Source: Cryomorphaceae bacterium | GTDB taxonomy: Bacteria; Bacteroidota; Bacteroidia; Flavobacteriales; UBA7430 | NCBI GenBank assembly: GCA_019649675.1 | Contig: BOWN01000002.1 | Span: forward strand, 365,704 to 429,703 | DNA length: 64,000 bases | Reading direction: 5' to 3' | Shown: piece after piece, positions 42,341 to 52,707 of the stretch | Layout of the letters: each line of letters opens with the position of its first letter | Numbering within the stretch: the stretch's first letter is position 1 | Position numbers and translations under genes: made by a program | The notes under the pieces: generated by a model | Database searches by the model: none | Told to the model about the DNA's origin: nothing | Seen by the model: only the letters and a program-made list of their open reading frames with translations

Positions 42341-42737
42341 TTAATAAACGTAACATAATACTTCTCCACCCACATTCAATGAGCGTGCTTCTTTATCTGT
42401 CATTACCCCTTTGGAAGTAGATACGATAGCTACACCCAAACCATTTAATACTCTTGGCATTGAAGATGCAGATGAGTACTTACGAAGACCGGGCTTAGAA
42501 GCTCTTTTAAGAGACGTAATCGCAGGCATTTTCGTAATTGCATTGTATTTCAATGCAATTTTGATCCTACCTTGAGCTTCTTTAGTTTCGAACTTATAGT
42601 TCAAAATGTAACCTTGGTCTTTTAAAATCTTCGTTATTTCTTTTTTAGGTTTGATGCAGGAACTTCAACGACTCGTGGTTCGCCATTATGGCGTTACGAA
42701 GACGCGTTAAGTAATCTGCTATTGGATCTGTATACAT
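42341..42737 (-). CDS. rpsH: 30S ribosomal protein S8 (frame breaks near the N-terminus)
   Basis: S8 binds 16S rRNA and often represses its own operon. The start MYTDPIADYLTRLRNAI is at 42737; breaks near 42690 and 42650 separate it from the clean remainder. The C-terminal block reads GLGVAIVSTSKGVMTDKEAR and ends GGEVLCYVY. The length is about 132 residues. Confidence 0.95.
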
Positions 42738-42756
42738 AATTTGTAAATTTTATCAG

Positions 42757-43026
42757 TTACCAACTTGCTTTTTTAACACCTGGAATTAATCCAAAATTCG
42801 CCATTTCTCTGAATGTAACACGAGAAATCCCAAATTGACGCATGTAACCTTTTGGCCGACCTGTCAACTTACAACGATTGTGTAATCGAACAGGCGATGC
42901 ATTTTTAGGAAGTTTTTGTAAGCCATCATAATCTCCTGCGGCTTTTAAAGCTGCACGCTTTTCAGCATATTTTTCTACCAGTTTTTGTCTTTTAAGCTCT
43001 CTGGCTTTCATTGATTCTTTTGCCAT
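42757..43026 (-). CDS. rpsN: 30S ribosomal protein S14 (zinc-independent form)
   Basis: An intact 89-residue S14. [20 protein letters not shown] and [18 protein letters not shown], then [20 protein letters not shown], are present. It lacks the CxxC zinc motif, so it is the long C-minus type. Confidence 0.96.
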   Translation of the reverse strand: MAKESMKARELKRQKLVEKYAEKRAALKAAGDYDGLQKLPKNASPVRLHNRCKLTGRPKGYMRQFGISRVTFREMANFGLIPGVKKASW

Positions 43027-43031
43027 TCTTC

Positions 43032-43578
43032 TTATTTTTTAAATGGTAAACCAAACTCTTTTAACAATTCAAAAGCTTCTTTATCGGTACTAGCGGATGT
43101 CACAATTGTGATATCCATACCGGTAATTTTATTTACCTGATCAATAAAAATCTCAGGGAATATAATTTGCTCTTTGATACCTAAATTATAGTTCCCTCTT
43201 CCATCAAATCCTTTTGGATTAATACCATGGAAATCACGGACTGCAGGTAATGCAGTAGAAACTAAACGATCTAAGAATTCATACATACGATCACCTCGTA
43301 AAGTAACACGAACTCCAACAGGCATTCCCTTTCTAAGCTTAAAGTTGAGATATCTTTCTTAGATTGTGTAGCTACAGATTTCTGACCAGATATACGTGTC
43401 ATTTCATCCACTGCAACATCTACTAGTTTTTGTCAGCTGTTGCTTCTCCAACACCTTGATTAAGACAAATTTTCTCTAGCTTAGGCACTTGCATAATATT
43501 CTTATATCCCATTCGATCCTTGAGAGCCGCAACAATCTCGTTGCGGTATTTCTCTTGTAGTCTTGGAGTGTACGACAT
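43032..43578 (-). CDS. rplE: 50S ribosomal protein L5 (frame breaks in the N-terminal half)
   Basis: L5 binds 5S r[23 protein letters not shown] starts at 43578 and [17 protein letters not shown] follows; breaks near 43435 and 43330 interrupt it. The remainder is clean, with [19 protein letters not shown] and [20 protein letters not shown]. The length is about 182 residues. The start overlaps the rplX stop (TAATG). Confidence 0.95.
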
Positions 43579-43890
43579 TATAGAACCTCCCCTGATTTTT
43601 TAGAGTATCTCACCAACTTGCCATCCTTATTCAATTTTCTTCCAATACGGCTAGCTTGACCTTTCGAATCAACAACCATAAGGTTAGAAATATGAACAGA
43701 AGCTTCACGCTTTACAATCCCTCCTTGAGGATTAGCTGCACTAGGCTTAGTATGCTTTGATACCATGTTAATACCTTCTACGAAGGCTCTTCCTTTTACG
43801 CGATCTACAGAAGTAATCTTTCCAGTTTTGCCGTTGTCGGCACCTGATAAAACTTTTACTGTATCTCCTTTTTAATTGTAATTTCGACAT
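43578..43890 (-). CDS. rplX: 50S ribosomal protein L24 (frame break near the start)
   Basis: [20 protein letters not shown] is read after adding one A near 43872. [20 protein letters not shown] and [20 protein letters not shown] follow. The length is about 104 residues, and it overlaps the rplE start. Confidence 0.93.
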
Positions 43891-43902
43891 CCTAAATCGT
43901 TT

Positions 43903-44270
43903 TTATAACACCTCTGGTGCTAGTGAAACTATTTTCATGTACTGCTTATCACGAAGTTCACGAGCCACTGGCCCAAAAACACGTGTACCTCTCATTTGGT
44001 CTGTTGTATCTAACAAAACACAAGCATTGTCATCAAAACGAATATATGATCCATCTTGACGGCGTACTTCTTTTTCGTACGAACAACTACTGCAGTCGAG
44101 ACTTGACCTTTTTTTACTGTTCCTGCAGGTATTGCTGCTTTAACAGTAACAACAATTTTGTCTCCTAATGAGGCGTATCTTCTGCGAGTACCACCTAATA
44201 CACGGATACAAAGTACTTCTTTGGCTCCGGTGTTGTCGGCTACTTTTAATCGACTTTCCTGTTGTACCAT
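43903..44270 (-). CDS. rplN: 50S ribosomal protein L14 (frame breaks)
   Basis: [20 protein letters not shown] and [20 protein letters not shown] are clean. After a break near 44070 the text continues [20 protein letters not shown] and ends [11 protein letters not shown] at 43903. The length is about 122 residues. Confidence 0.95.
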
Positions 44271-44271
44271 T

Positions 44272-44529
44272 TTACTTCGCTCTTTCTAGGATTTCTACTA
44301 CTCTCCAATTCTTTGTTTTACTCAATGGACGAGTTTCCATGATACGAACGGTATCACCGATATTACAATCATTTGACTCATCATGAGCAACAAACGTAGA
44401 AGTTTTTTTCATGAACTTTCCGTACATTGTATGCTTCTCCTTTCGTTCAATAGATACAGTTACAGACTTGTTCATTTTGTTGCTTTTCACAACACCAACA
44501 CGTTCTTTTCTGAGGTTTCTAGTTTCCAT
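44272..44529 (-). CDS. rpsQ: 30S ribosomal protein S17
   Basis: S17 is an 85-residue 16S rRNA binder. I chose the ATG at 44527-44529 ([20 protein letters not shown]). [20 protein letters not shown] and [20 protein letters not shown] are typical. As written the frame is open into rpmC upstream, but that is caused by a missing base, not a true fusion. Confidence 0.95.
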   Translation of the reverse strand: METRNLRKERVGVVKSNKMNKSVTVSIERKEKHTMYGKFMKKTSTFVAHDESNDCNIGDTVRIMETRPLSKTKNWRVVEILERAK

Positions 44530-44536
44530 CTTTGTT

Positions 44537-44730
44537 TTATCCTTCAAGTTCTCTTTTCTAACTTCTGTTAGAATACGTGCAACTGTTTTCTTTGTTTCAC
44601 GGATAAGGCTTGGATTTTCTATAGGAGAAACTGCATGAGCTAAATTTAATTTAGCCAATGATGCTCTTTCCTTTGAGAGTTTTCCAACCAACTCCTCAGT
44701 TGTCATTTCATTAATTACAGCTTGTTTCAT
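44537..44730 (-). CDS. rpmC: 50S ribosomal protein L29 (one frame break at the end)
   Basis: [20 protein letters not shown], then [20 protein letters not shown], identify L29. Adding one A in the run near 44552 changes the end from ENLKDKTK to VRKRELEG followed by a stop at 44537-44539, the usual L29 end. The length is about 64 residues. Confidence 0.92.
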
Positions 44731-44752
44731 CGCTAATAATACATTTTATCGA

Positions 44753-45175
44753 TTAAGCTTGAACGTAATCTCTGCGGACTACGAACTTTGTTGTTATTGG
44801 CAATTTCTGAGCTGCCAAGCGTAAAGCTTCTTTTGCAATTTCAAGAGGTACTCCGTCCAATTCGAACATAATACGACCTGGTTTCACAACAGCTGCCCAG
44901 TATTCTGGTGCACCTTTTCCTTTACCCATTCGAACCTCTGCAGGCTTTTTTGTAATTGGCTTATCTGGAAAAATACGAATCCACATCTGACCTTCACGTT
45001 TCATATATCGGGTTGCCGCAATACGAGACGCTTCAATCTGACGTGATGTGATCCAACATTCTTCCAAAGCTTTAATAGCGAATGATCCAAATGCAATTTG
45101 GTTACCGCGTCCAGCATTACCCTTCATGCGACCCTTTTGCATCTTACGGAACTTCGTTTTTTTAGGTTGTAACAT
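44753..45175 (-). CDS. rplP: 50S ribosomal protein L16
   Basis: An intact 140-residue L16, located near the peptidyl-transferase centre. [20 protein letters not shown] and [20 protein letters not shown] are present, with the end [17 protein letters not shown]. Confidence 0.97.
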   Translation of the reverse strand: MLQPKKTKFRKMQKGRMKGNAGRGNQIAFGSFAIKALEECWITSRQIEASRIAATRYMKREGQMWIRIFPDKPITKKPAEVRMGKGKGAPEYWAAVVKPGRIMFELDGVPLEIAKEALRLAAQKLPITTKFVVRRDYVQA

Positions 45176-45205
45176 CTTTATTACTTTTTGGTAGAATTTT
45201 TATTA

Positions 45206-45926
45206 CTACTTTCTTTTTCTACGTTGTGACCCACCTCTTGAACCACGATTTGATCGTTTTGGACCTTTAGAAAGCGTTTCAATAGGGGTCAAATCACGTT
45301 TTCCATATAACTCACCCTTACAAATCCAAACTTTAACACCTATAACACCATAGGTTGTGTGGGATTCAACAATAGCATAATCAATGTCTGCACGGAAAGT
45401 GTGCAACGGTGTTCTACCATCCTTATACATTTCAGAACGTGCCATTTCAGCACCATTCAAACGACCTGAAACTTGAATTTTAATTCCTTCAGCACCCATA
45501 CGCATTGCCGATGCTATAGCCATTTTTACCGCACGACCGGTATGAGATACGACCTTCAATCTGACGAGCAATGGATTGACCAACAAGTTTTGCATCTATT
45601 TCAGGTCTTTTAATTTCATAAATGTTAATTTGAACATCTTTGTGAGTCAATTTCTTTAACTCTTCTTTTAATCGATCTACTTCCGACCCACCTTTACCAA
45701 TGATAATACCGGGTCTAGCAGAACAGACTGTAATAGTAACGAGCTTCAATGTACGCTCTATTATCACTTTTGATACACTTGCTTTAGACAAACGAGCATT
45801 AACGTACTTACGTATTTTACTATCTTCAGCTATCTTGTCACCAAAATCATTTCCGCCATACCATGCAGAATCCCATCCTCTGATGATTCCCAAACGGTTC
45901 CCTATTGGATTAGTCTTTTGTCCCAT
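45206..45926 (-). CDS. rpsC: 30S ribosomal protein S3 (one frame break)
   Basis: S3 lies at the mRNA entry tunnel. The N-terminal half reads [20 protein letters not shown], the KH domain has [20 protein letters not shown], and the C-terminal half reads [20 protein letters not shown]. Removing one extra base in the CC at 45537-45538 joins GRISYR to [11 protein letters not shown]. The length is about 239 residues, with a basic tail. Confidence 0.96.
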
Positions 45927-45932
45927 ATAAGC

Positions 45933-46337
45933 TTATTCTTTTTCTGATTTACTTCCTACCACAATTGTAACGTGATTAGAACGCTTTCTAATTCTATGAG
46001 CTCTTCCTTGAGGAGCCGGTCGTAAACGCTTTAAAACTCGAGCACTATCAACTTGAATTTCTTTCACAAATAAACCGCTATCCTCCATGCGAGCATCTTC
46101 ATTCTTAATTTGCCAATTGGCAACTGCGGAAAGAAGAAGTTTCTCTAAACGAGCTGAAGCTTCTTTAGTATTAAACTTCAAAATTTGAAGTGCTTTATTC
46201 ACTTCAACTCCACGAACCAAATCTGCGACTAGACGCATTTTTCTCGGGGAAGTAGGGCAATTATTAAGCTTTGCAAAGGCCACGTTTTTACGTGATTCTT
46301 TCATCGCTTCTGCCATATTATGTTTTCTTTTTCCCAT
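45933..46337 (-). CDS. rplV: 50S ribosomal protein L22
   Basis: An intact 134-residue L22, which lines the exit tunnel. [20 protein letters not shown] and ADSARV-type sequence [20 protein letters not shown] are present, followed by [15 protein letters not shown]. The start may be the internal ATG of [11 protein letters not shown] (codon 8). Confidence 0.95.
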   Translation of the reverse strand: MGKRKHNMAEAMKESRKNVAFAKLNNCPTSPRKMRLVADLVRGVEVNKALQILKFNTKEASARLEKLLLSAVANWQIKNEDARMEDSGLFVKEIQVDSARVLKRLRPAPQGRAHRIRKRSNHVTIVVGSKSEKE

Positions 46338-46355
46338 GATTAAGGCTTAATACTA

Positions 46356-46634
46356 TTATCTTTTACCTTTATCTTTTTTACCACCATGACCTCTATAGGT
46401 ACGGGTAAGGGCAAATTCGCCCAACTTATGACCTACCATGTTTTCTGTTACAAATACAGGTATGAACTGACGACCATTATGCACAGCAATTGTTTGACCA
46501 ACAAAATCAGGTGTAATCATCGAGGCTCTAGACCAAGTTTTGATTACCGATTTTTTGCTTGCAGCTGCATTTGCCAGAACTTTTTTCTCTAGCTTAAAGT
46601 GTACGTAAGGTCCTTTTTTTAGTGAACGCGCCAT
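46356..46634 (-). CDS. rpsS: 30S ribosomal protein S19
   Basis: An intact 92-residue S19. [40 protein letters not shown] and [20 protein letters not shown] are typical. Confidence 0.97.
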   Translation of the reverse strand: MARSLKKGPYVHFKLEKKVLANAAASKKSVIKTWSRASMITPDFVGQTIAVHNGRQFIPVFVTENMVGHKLGEFALTRTYRGHGGKKDKGKR

Positions 46635-46640
46635 AACTTA

Positions 46641-47465
46641 TTATTTCTTTCTTCGTTCAACAATATACTTATTGGTAGCCTTCTTCTTAGCACGAGTTTT
46701 ATAACCCTTCGCTGGGATACCATTTCTAGAACGTGGATGTCCTCCTGAAGATTTACCTTCACCACCACCCATTGGATGATCAACCGGGTTCATTGCAACA
46801 CCTCTAGTTCTTGGACGACGTCCAAGCCATCTAGAACGGCCTGCTTTACCAGATCTTTCGAGACCTCTCTCACTGTTAGTAACAACACCAATTGTTGCTA
46901 AACAAGTAACTAACACCATTCTTGTTTCCCCAGAAGGAAGTCTAAGAATAGCGTATTTACCTTCTCTTGCGACTAATTGTGCATAAGCACCAGCGCTACG
47001 AGCCATAACGGCACCTTGTCCCGGACGAAGTTCAATATTGTGGATAATCGTACCTAAAGGAATGTCACTTAAAAAAAGTGAGTTTCCTACTTCAGGAGCT
47101 GCACCTTTACCAGATACAATTTTATCTCCAACATTTAGACCATTCGGAGCAATGATATACCGTTTTTCACCATCTGCGTAAACTACCAAGGCAATACGAG
47201 CCGTACGGTTAGGATCGTATTCTATTGAAGACACAGTGGCATCTATACCAAACTTTTCTCTTTTAAAATCTATAATACGATAACGCTTCTTGTGACCACC
47301 ACCGATATAACGCATTGTCATACGACCAGAGTTATTTCTTCCTCCTGATCGTTTGATCGGAGCAAGCAAAGACTTTTCAGGTGCTGATGCCGTAATACCA
47401 TCAAAAGTATTGACCACCTTATGTCTTTGACCTGGTGTTGTTGGTCTTAATTTTCTTACTGCCAT
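46641..47465 (-). CDS. rplB: 50S ribosomal protein L2
   Basis: An intact 274-residue L2, needed for peptidyl-transferase activity. [17 protein letters not shown] opens it; [20 protein letters not shown] and the C-terminal signature [20 protein letters not shown], including the conserved histidine of [10 protein letters not shown], are present. Confidence 0.97.
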   Translation of the reverse strand: MAVRKLRPTTPGQRHKVVNTFDGITASAPEKSLLAPIKRSGGRNNSGRMTMRYIGGGHKKRYRIIDFKREKFGIDATVSSIEYDPNRTARIALVVYADGEKRYIIAPNGLNVGDKIVSGKGAAPEVGNSLFLSDIPLGTIIHNIELRPGQGAVMARSAGAYAQLVAREGKYAILRLPSGETRMVLVTCLATIGVVTNSERGLERSGKAGRSRWLGRRPRTRGVAMNPVDHPMGGGEGKSSGGHPRSRNGIPAKGYKTRAKKKATNKYIVERRKK

Positions 47466-47472
47466 AACTTAA

Positions 47473-47763
47473 TTAAATATTGCTATAAAAATCAATACTC
47501 TCTCCTACAGCTATATCAACAATAGCTTTTTTGTAAGAATTAGTTCTACCACTAATAACACCACCTTTGGTGTTACGAGATTTAGCTTTACCAGGGTAAA
47601 CCATTGTTCTAACTTTCTCAACAGACACGCCATACATTTTTTCTACAGCATCTTTGATTTCGAGTTTATTAGCTCTTCGATCAACGATAAAACCAAAACG
47701 ATTATACTTTTCGCTTTCGTCTGTCATCTTCTCAGTAATTACCGGTTTTATAAGAATATTCAT
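47473..47763 (-). CDS. rplW: 50S ribosomal protein L23
   Basis: An intact 96-residue L23, the docking site for signal recognition particle and trigger factor. MNILIKPVITEKMTDESEKY and RANKLEIKDAVEKMYGVSVE are typical. Confidence 0.96.
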   Translation of the reverse strand: MNILIKPVITEKMTDESEKYNRFGFIVDRRANKLEIKDAVEKMYGVSVEKVRTMVYPGKAKSRNTKGGVISGRTNSYKKAIVDIAVGESIDFYSNI

Positions 47764-47770
47764 TGTCTGT

Positions 47771-48398
47771 TTAACTTAAAATATTTTCAATTTTCTCTAC
47801 TGCACCCTCAGTCAATAAAACTACACCCGAATTAAGTATAGTGTAAGTACTTAACTCTGAAGCAGTTACAACATTTGTGTGTTGCAAATTTCGGGACGAC
47901 AAATATACATTTTTATTTGAATCTCCAAGGACTAATAAAGTTTTTTTTACCGTCAAAACCAAGATTACTCAACATCTCAGAATAAGAAGATGTTTTAGGC
48001 ACTTCAAAAGTAAAATCTTCTAAAACAACAATAGCTTTCTCTTTTGCTTTCATTGTAAAAGCAGATTTGCGAGCTAAGGCTTTTAACTTCTTATTTAATT
48101 TGAAAGAATAGTTTCTTGGGCGTGGTCCAAAAATACGACCTCCACCACGAAAAATAGGCGACTTGATACTACCTGAACGTGCTGTACCTGTTCCTTTTTG
48201 TTTCTTAATCTTTCTTGTACTCCCAGTAATTTCAGCGCGTTCTTTAGATTTATGTGTTCCTTGACGTTGGTTTGCCAAATACTGTTTTACATCTAAATAA
48301 ACAGCGTGATCGTTGGGTTCGATTTCGTAAATCGCTTTATTTAAAGAAACCTTTCTTCCGGTATCTTTACCCTTTATATCTAATACAGCTGCTTTCAT
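47771..48398 (-). CDS. rplD: 50S ribosomal protein L4 (one frame break)
   Basis: L4 binds 23S rRNA and in some bacteria controls the S10 operon. [20 protein letters not shown] and [20 protein letters not shown], then [19 protein letters not shown], are clean. Removing one base from the T-run at 47941-47948 changes NFISP to [20 protein letters not shown] and joins the clean C-terminus. The length is about 208 residues. Its ATG overlaps the rplC stop codon. Confidence 0.96.
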
Positions 48399-49015
48399 TA
48401 TTTCTCGATCGTTAAGAGTGAGTTTTTCGGTCCTGGAACAGAACCTTTAACAACTAATAGGTTTTTATCTTTGATCACCTTTAAAACCTCAAGATTGGCT
48501 ACAGTGACCTGATTACCACCCATACGACCTGCCATCCGCATTCCTTTAAATACACGTGCAGGGTACGAAGCCGCACCAATAGAACCTGGAGCACGTAAAC
48601 GGTTATGCTGACCGTGTGTAGCATCTCCTACACCACGAAAACCATGACGTTTAACAACCCCTTGAAAACCTTTACCCTTTGAAACACCAGTTACGTCAAC
48701 ATATTCACCTTCGACGAAAAGCTCTACATCAACAATATCACCTAAATTTAATTCAGTATCGAAACCATCGAATTCCTGAACTTTTACTTTAGGAGTTGTT
48801 TTAGCTTTAGCAAAGTGACCCGTAAGTGCTTTACCAGTATTCTTTGCTTTCTTTTCGCCATAACCAAGCTGAATAGCCTCGTAACCATCTGTGTCGAGGG
48901 TTCTAACCTGTGTTACTACACAAGGACCAACTTCTAAAACGGTACAAGGGATATTTTTTCCTTGATCGTTAAAGATGCTTGTCATTCCTACTTTTTTTCC
49001 AATTAAACCTGGCAT
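48398..49015 (-). CDS. rplC: 50S ribosomal protein L3
   Basis: An intact 205-residue L3. [40 protein letters not shown] and the signature [20 protein letters not shown] are present. Confidence 0.97.
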   Translation of the reverse strand: MPGLIGKKVGMTSIFNDQGKNIPCTVLEVGPCVVTQVRTLDTDGYEAIQLGYGEKKAKNTGKALTGHFAKAKTTPKVKVQEFDGFDTELNLGDIVDVELFVEGEYVDVTGVSKGKGFQGVVKRHGFRGVGDATHGQHNRLRAPGSIGAASYPARVFKGMRMAGRMGGNQVTVANLEVLKVIKDKNLLVVKGSVPGPKNSLLTIEK

Positions 49016-49040
49016 TTTTGTTTATTTAATGGATAACTAA

Positions 49041-49346
49041 TTAAACTTTAATCTCTACTTCTACACCACTTGGTAATTCGAGCTTCATCAAAGCATCAAC
49101 TGTTTTTGAAGAAGAACTGTAAATATCAAGTAAACGCTTGTAAGAGCTCAACTGGAACTGCTCACGCGCTTTCTTATTTACGTGTGGTGAACGAAGTACA
49201 GTATATAATCTTTTGTGAGTTGGTAATGGTATTGGACCATTAACAACAGCTCCGGTAGTCTTAACCGTTTTTACGATTTTCTCAGCAGACTTGTCTACTA
49301 AGTTGTGATCGTAAGACTTTAGTTTGATTCTAATTTTTTGACTCAT
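49041..49346 (-). CDS. rpsJ: 30S ribosomal protein S10
   Basis: An intact 101-residue S10, which also acts with NusB in antitermination. [20 protein letters not shown] and [20 protein letters not shown] are typical. It begins 10 bases after the stop of fusA; no tuf gene lies between them. Confidence 0.97.
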   Translation of the reverse strand: MSQKIRIKLKSYDHNLVDKSAEKIVKTVKTTGAVVNGPIPLPTHKRLYTVLRSPHVNKKAREQFQLSSYKRLLDIYSSSSKTVDALMKLELPSGVEVEIKV

Positions 49347-49356
49347 TTTATCCGAA

Positions 49357-51445
49357 TTAAGAGTTACCGTTAACTTTAGAAATCACTTCTTCTGCTATAT
49401 TCTTCGGGCAGTCATCGTAGTGAGAAAACTCCATCGTTGAAGTTGCTCTACCAGACGTTACCGTACGAAGTGAAGTTACATAGCCGAACATTTCAGAAAG
49501 AGGTACAGTGGCTTTAATCACTTGCGCACCGTTACGTGAGTCCATGCCTGCTACTTGACCTCTTCTTCTATTCAAGTCAGCTACTACATCACCCATGTTG
49601 GCTTCTGGCGTAACAACTTCAAGCTTCATAATAGGCTCTAATAAACAAGGACTCGCACTTTTACAAGCAGCTTTATAACCAATCTTTGCAGCAAGTTCAA
49701 AAGACAAGGCATCTGAATCGACTGCATGGAACGAACCATCAAAAAGAGTTACTTTTAAGCTGTCCATAGGGTAACCAGCCAAAGGACCATTTACCATAGC
49801 TTGCTCAAAACCTTTTTGTACAGATGGGATAAATTCTTTTGGAATAGCACCACCTTTAATTTTATCAACGAATTCCAATCCTTCTTTTACCTCTTTGTCT
49901 TCTGCAGCAACAACAGGCTCAATTGTAAACTGAATATCAGCAAATTTACCTTTACCACCAGATTGTTTCTTATACGTTTCTCTGTGGTCTACTGTACCAC
50001 GAATTGCTTCTTTGTATTGTACTTGAGGTGCACCTTGATTACATTCTACCTTAAATTCACGCTTCATACGATCAATAAGAATGTCTAAGTGAAGTTCACC
50101 CATACCTGATATTACAGTTTGACCTGTTTCTTCATTTGTAGCAACACGGAATGTTGGATCTTCCTCAGCAAGTTTACCAAGAGCGATTCCCATCTTGTCC
50201 ATATCAGCCTTTGTTTTAGGCTCTACAGCAATACCAATTACTGGCTCTGGGAAAGACATAGATTCAAGAACAATTGGATGCTTTTCAGAATGAAGAGTAT
50301 CTCCTGTTCGAATATCTTTAAATCCAACACCTGCACCTATATCACCCGCACCTATATTATCAATTGCGTTTTGCTTATTTGAGTGCATTTGGAAAATACG
50401 AGAAATACGTTCCTTCTTTTGGGTTCTTGAATTCCATATATAAGAACCTGCATCCAATTTACCAGAATAAACTCTAAAGAAGCAAAGACGACCTACAAAC
50501 GGATCGGTAGCAATTTTAAATGCTAATGCTGCAAATGGCTCATTAACATCTGGTTTTCTTTCTTCCTCAGCTTCTGTATTAGGATTAGTACCCACAATAG
50601 AATCTACATCTACTGGCGATGGTAAAAATTCCATTACAGCATCAAGTACCGCTTGTACCCCTTTGTTCTTAAAAGCAGAACCACAGAACATTGGTGTAAT
50701 TTTCATATCGTGAACCGCCGCTTTAATAGCAGATTCTATTTCAGCTTCAGTAATGGTATCTGGATCATCAAAGAACTTCTCCATCAAGTTGTCGTCATAT
50801 TCGGCAACAGACTCAATAAGTTTTTCTCTCCACTCAGCAACAGTATCAATCAAATCTTCAGGAATTGGAACTTCATCGTAAGTCATTCCTTGAGTCTCAT
50901 CATTCCAAACAATAGCTTTGTTAGAAATAAGATCAACAACACCTTTAAAGTTTCCTCAGCACCTTTTGGACTTGAAGGGACGGGTGAGCACCCAAACGCT
51001 CTTTAACTTGGGCAACCACATTAAAAAGTCTGCACCAAAACGGTCCATTTTATTTACAAAACCAATACGGGACATTGTATTTTCAGCTTGACGCCAAACT
51101 GTTTCAGATTGGGTTCAACACCACCTACTGCACAAAACAAGCAACAGCACCATCTAATACACGTAAGAACGTTCTACCTCAACTGTAAAATCAACGTGAC
51201 CGGGTATCGATAAAATTCATTGATATTCTTGTTCTCTATACTTCCAAAAACAAGTTGTTGCGCAGAGGTAATGGTAATACCACGCTCTTGCTCTTGCTCC
51301 ATCCAGTCCATGTAGCTGCACCATCTGAACCCACCAATTTTGTGAGAAACACCAGTTAATACAATACACGTTTGTTGTAGTAGTTTTACCAGCATCGATT
51401 GCGCCATGATACCGATTTACGTAAATTTTAGATTCTTTTAGCCAT
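49357..51445 (-). CDS. fusA: Translation elongation factor G (frame breaks in the N-terminal fifth)
   Basis: EF-G is the GTPase that drives ribosomal translocation. The clean part (49357-50886) covers most of domain I through domain V, with [34 protein letters not shown] and the end ISKVNGNS. The first 190 codons are broken many times (50950-51440). TGVSHKIG and [18 protein letters not shown], the switch II region, are still visible, and the start MAKR is at 51445. The repaired length is about 696 residues. Confidence 0.95.
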
Positions 51446-51455
51446 CTTATTTTTC

Positions 51456-51935
51456 TTAATGATTAAAATCTAAAGTGAGAAATGCCTTGTTCGCTTCCGC
51501 CATTCGGTGAACATCGGTTTTCTTCTTTACTGCAGCACCTTCATCTCTTGAGGCTGCCAATATTTCATTAGCCAATCTAAGAGACATGGTTTTTTCGTTG
51601 CGCTTGCGCGAGAAAGAAATTAACCACTTCATCCCTAAAGATAACTTCCTGTCTGGACGAATTTGCATTGGAATTTGAAAAGTTGCCCCACCCACTCTTC
51701 GACTTCGTACTTCTACGTGTGGTGTAACATTTTGCAACGCTTTCTTAAAAACCTCTAATGCGTTTTCTTCGTCTCCGTTCTTTTCTTCAACGATATCAAT
51801 TGCATCGTAAAAGATTCTAAACGCAGTACTCTTCTTACCATCCAACATCAAGTTATTCACGAAACGCGTTACAAGCGTATCGTTAAACTTTGGATCTGGC
51901 AACAAGATTCTTTTTTTAGCTTTTGCTTTTCTCAT
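51456..51935 (-). CDS. rpsG: 30S ribosomal protein S7
   Basis: An intact 159-residue S7, the assembly initiator of the 30S head. [40 protein letters not shown] and [16 protein letters not shown] are typical. Confidence 0.97.
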   Translation of the reverse strand: MRKAKAKKRILLPDPKFNDTLVTRFVNNLMLDGKKSTAFRIFYDAIDIVEEKNGDEENALEVFKKALQNVTPHVEVRSRRVGGATFQIPMQIRPDRKLSLGMKWLISFSRKRNEKTMSLRLANEILAASRDEGAAVKKKTDVHRMAEANKAFLTLDFNH

Positions 51936-51962
51936 TTTACTTTTTCTTCAGATTAACTCTGA

Positions 51963-52337
51963 TTACTTTTTAGGTTTTTTAGCTCCGTACTTAGAACGTC
52001 TTTGAGTACGTCCATCAACACCTGCTGTATCCAAAGCACCTCTAACGATATGGTAACGAACACCAGGAAGGTCTTTCACTCTTCCTCCACGTACCAAAAC
52101 GATTGAGTGCTCTTGTAAGTTGTGTCCTTCACCCGGAATGTATGCATTGACTTCATTACCATTAGTTAATCTTACCCTTGCTACTTTACGCATTGCAGAG
52201 TTAGGCTTCTTTGGTGTAGTAGTGTACACACGAGTACAAACACCTCTTCTTTGAGGACAAGCATTAAGTGCGGCCGATTTACTTTTTTTAGTAAATGTTT
52301 TACGGCCCTTACGTACCAACTGTTGAATAGTAGGCAT
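51963..52337 (-). CDS. rpsL: 30S ribosomal protein S12
   Basis: An intact 124-residue S12, part of the decoding centre and the first gene of the ribosomal unit. [40 protein letters not shown] and [20 protein letters not shown] are present. The lysine of TTPKKPNSA, a site of streptomycin resistance changes in other bacteria, is the wild-type residue. A consensus promoter and a 5'-end hairpin lie upstream. Confidence 0.97.
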   Translation of the reverse strand: MPTIQQLVRKGRKTFTKKSKSAALNACPQRRGVCTRVYTTTPKKPNSAMRKVARVRLTNGNEVNAYIPGEGHNLQEHSIVLVRGGRVKDLPGVRYHIVRGALDTAGVDGRTQRRSKYGAKKPKK

Positions 52338-52373
52338 ATTGCTTTTTCGTTTATAATTCGTTTATATACAAAA

Positions 52374-52390
52374 TCCCTAATTTTTAGGGA
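52374..52390 (-). other. Hairpin at the predicted 5' end of the rpsL transcript
   Basis: TCCCTAA / TTAGGGA forms a 7-bp stem with a 3-base loop. It sits directly after the -7 element, so the transcript should begin within a few bases of the stem. It lacks a strong T-run and is therefore unlikely to be a simple terminator. Confidence 0.6.
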
Positions 52391-52393
52391 CTG

Positions 52394-52424
52394 CAAATGT
52401 ATAATTTTTAAACACTTTATCAAA
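52394..52424 (-). promoter_or_regulatory. Consensus Bacteroidota promoter of the ribosomal unit (rpsL)
   Basis: On the minus strand TTTG (52421-52424), a 19-base spacer, then TACATTTG (52394-52401) match the housekeeping consensus exactly. The leader to the rpsL ATG is about 50 bases. Confidence 0.88.
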
Positions 52425-52490
52425 TAGGTACTAGCTTTTATTTTACTTTATACATCTTTTTTACTGAAAACAAGGTTTTTAGAGGTGCAA

Positions 52491-52522
52491 TGATCATCAA
52501 AATTGAGATATTTTGATGATCA
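52491..52522. repeat. Perfect 13-bp inverted repeat upstream of the rpsL promoter
   Basis: TGATCATCAAAAT and ATTTTGATGATCA pair perfectly around the loop TGAGAT. It lies 67 bases upstream of the -33 element of rpsL, in the 370-base gap (52338-52707) between rpsL and the T9SS cargo gene. There is no T-run on either side. The rest of that gap holds the promoter, the leader hairpin and one terminator, and I see nothing else in it. Confidence 0.75.
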
Positions 52523-52610
52523 AAATTAAGAGACATTTGACTTATTTAGATTTAAGAATCAGAAAAATATGAAATTTAAATTGAAAAAAATAAAAAGGTT
52601 TATAAAACAA

Positions 52611-52637
52611 AAAGCCACTCAAATTTTAGTGGCTTTA
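52611..52637. terminator. Intrinsic terminator after the T9SS cargo gene
   Basis: AAAGCCACT / AGTGGCTTT (52611-52637) forms a 9-bp stem with an 8-base loop and T/A-rich flanks. It is placed to end the minus-strand gene that stops at 52708. Confidence 0.65.
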
Positions 52638-52707
52638 AAATTTATTTTTTTAGATTAAATTAAAAAGTTATTCTAAGGAATTTTATTTTTTTTTTGAGAA
52701 AACAATA

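Noticed and set aside
44272-44730. An apparent fusion of ribosomal proteins L29 and S17 in one open frame
   Set aside because: Adding one A near 44552 gives L29 its usual VRKRELEG end and a stop at 44537-44539, with a separate S17 start. The fusion is a product of one missing base.
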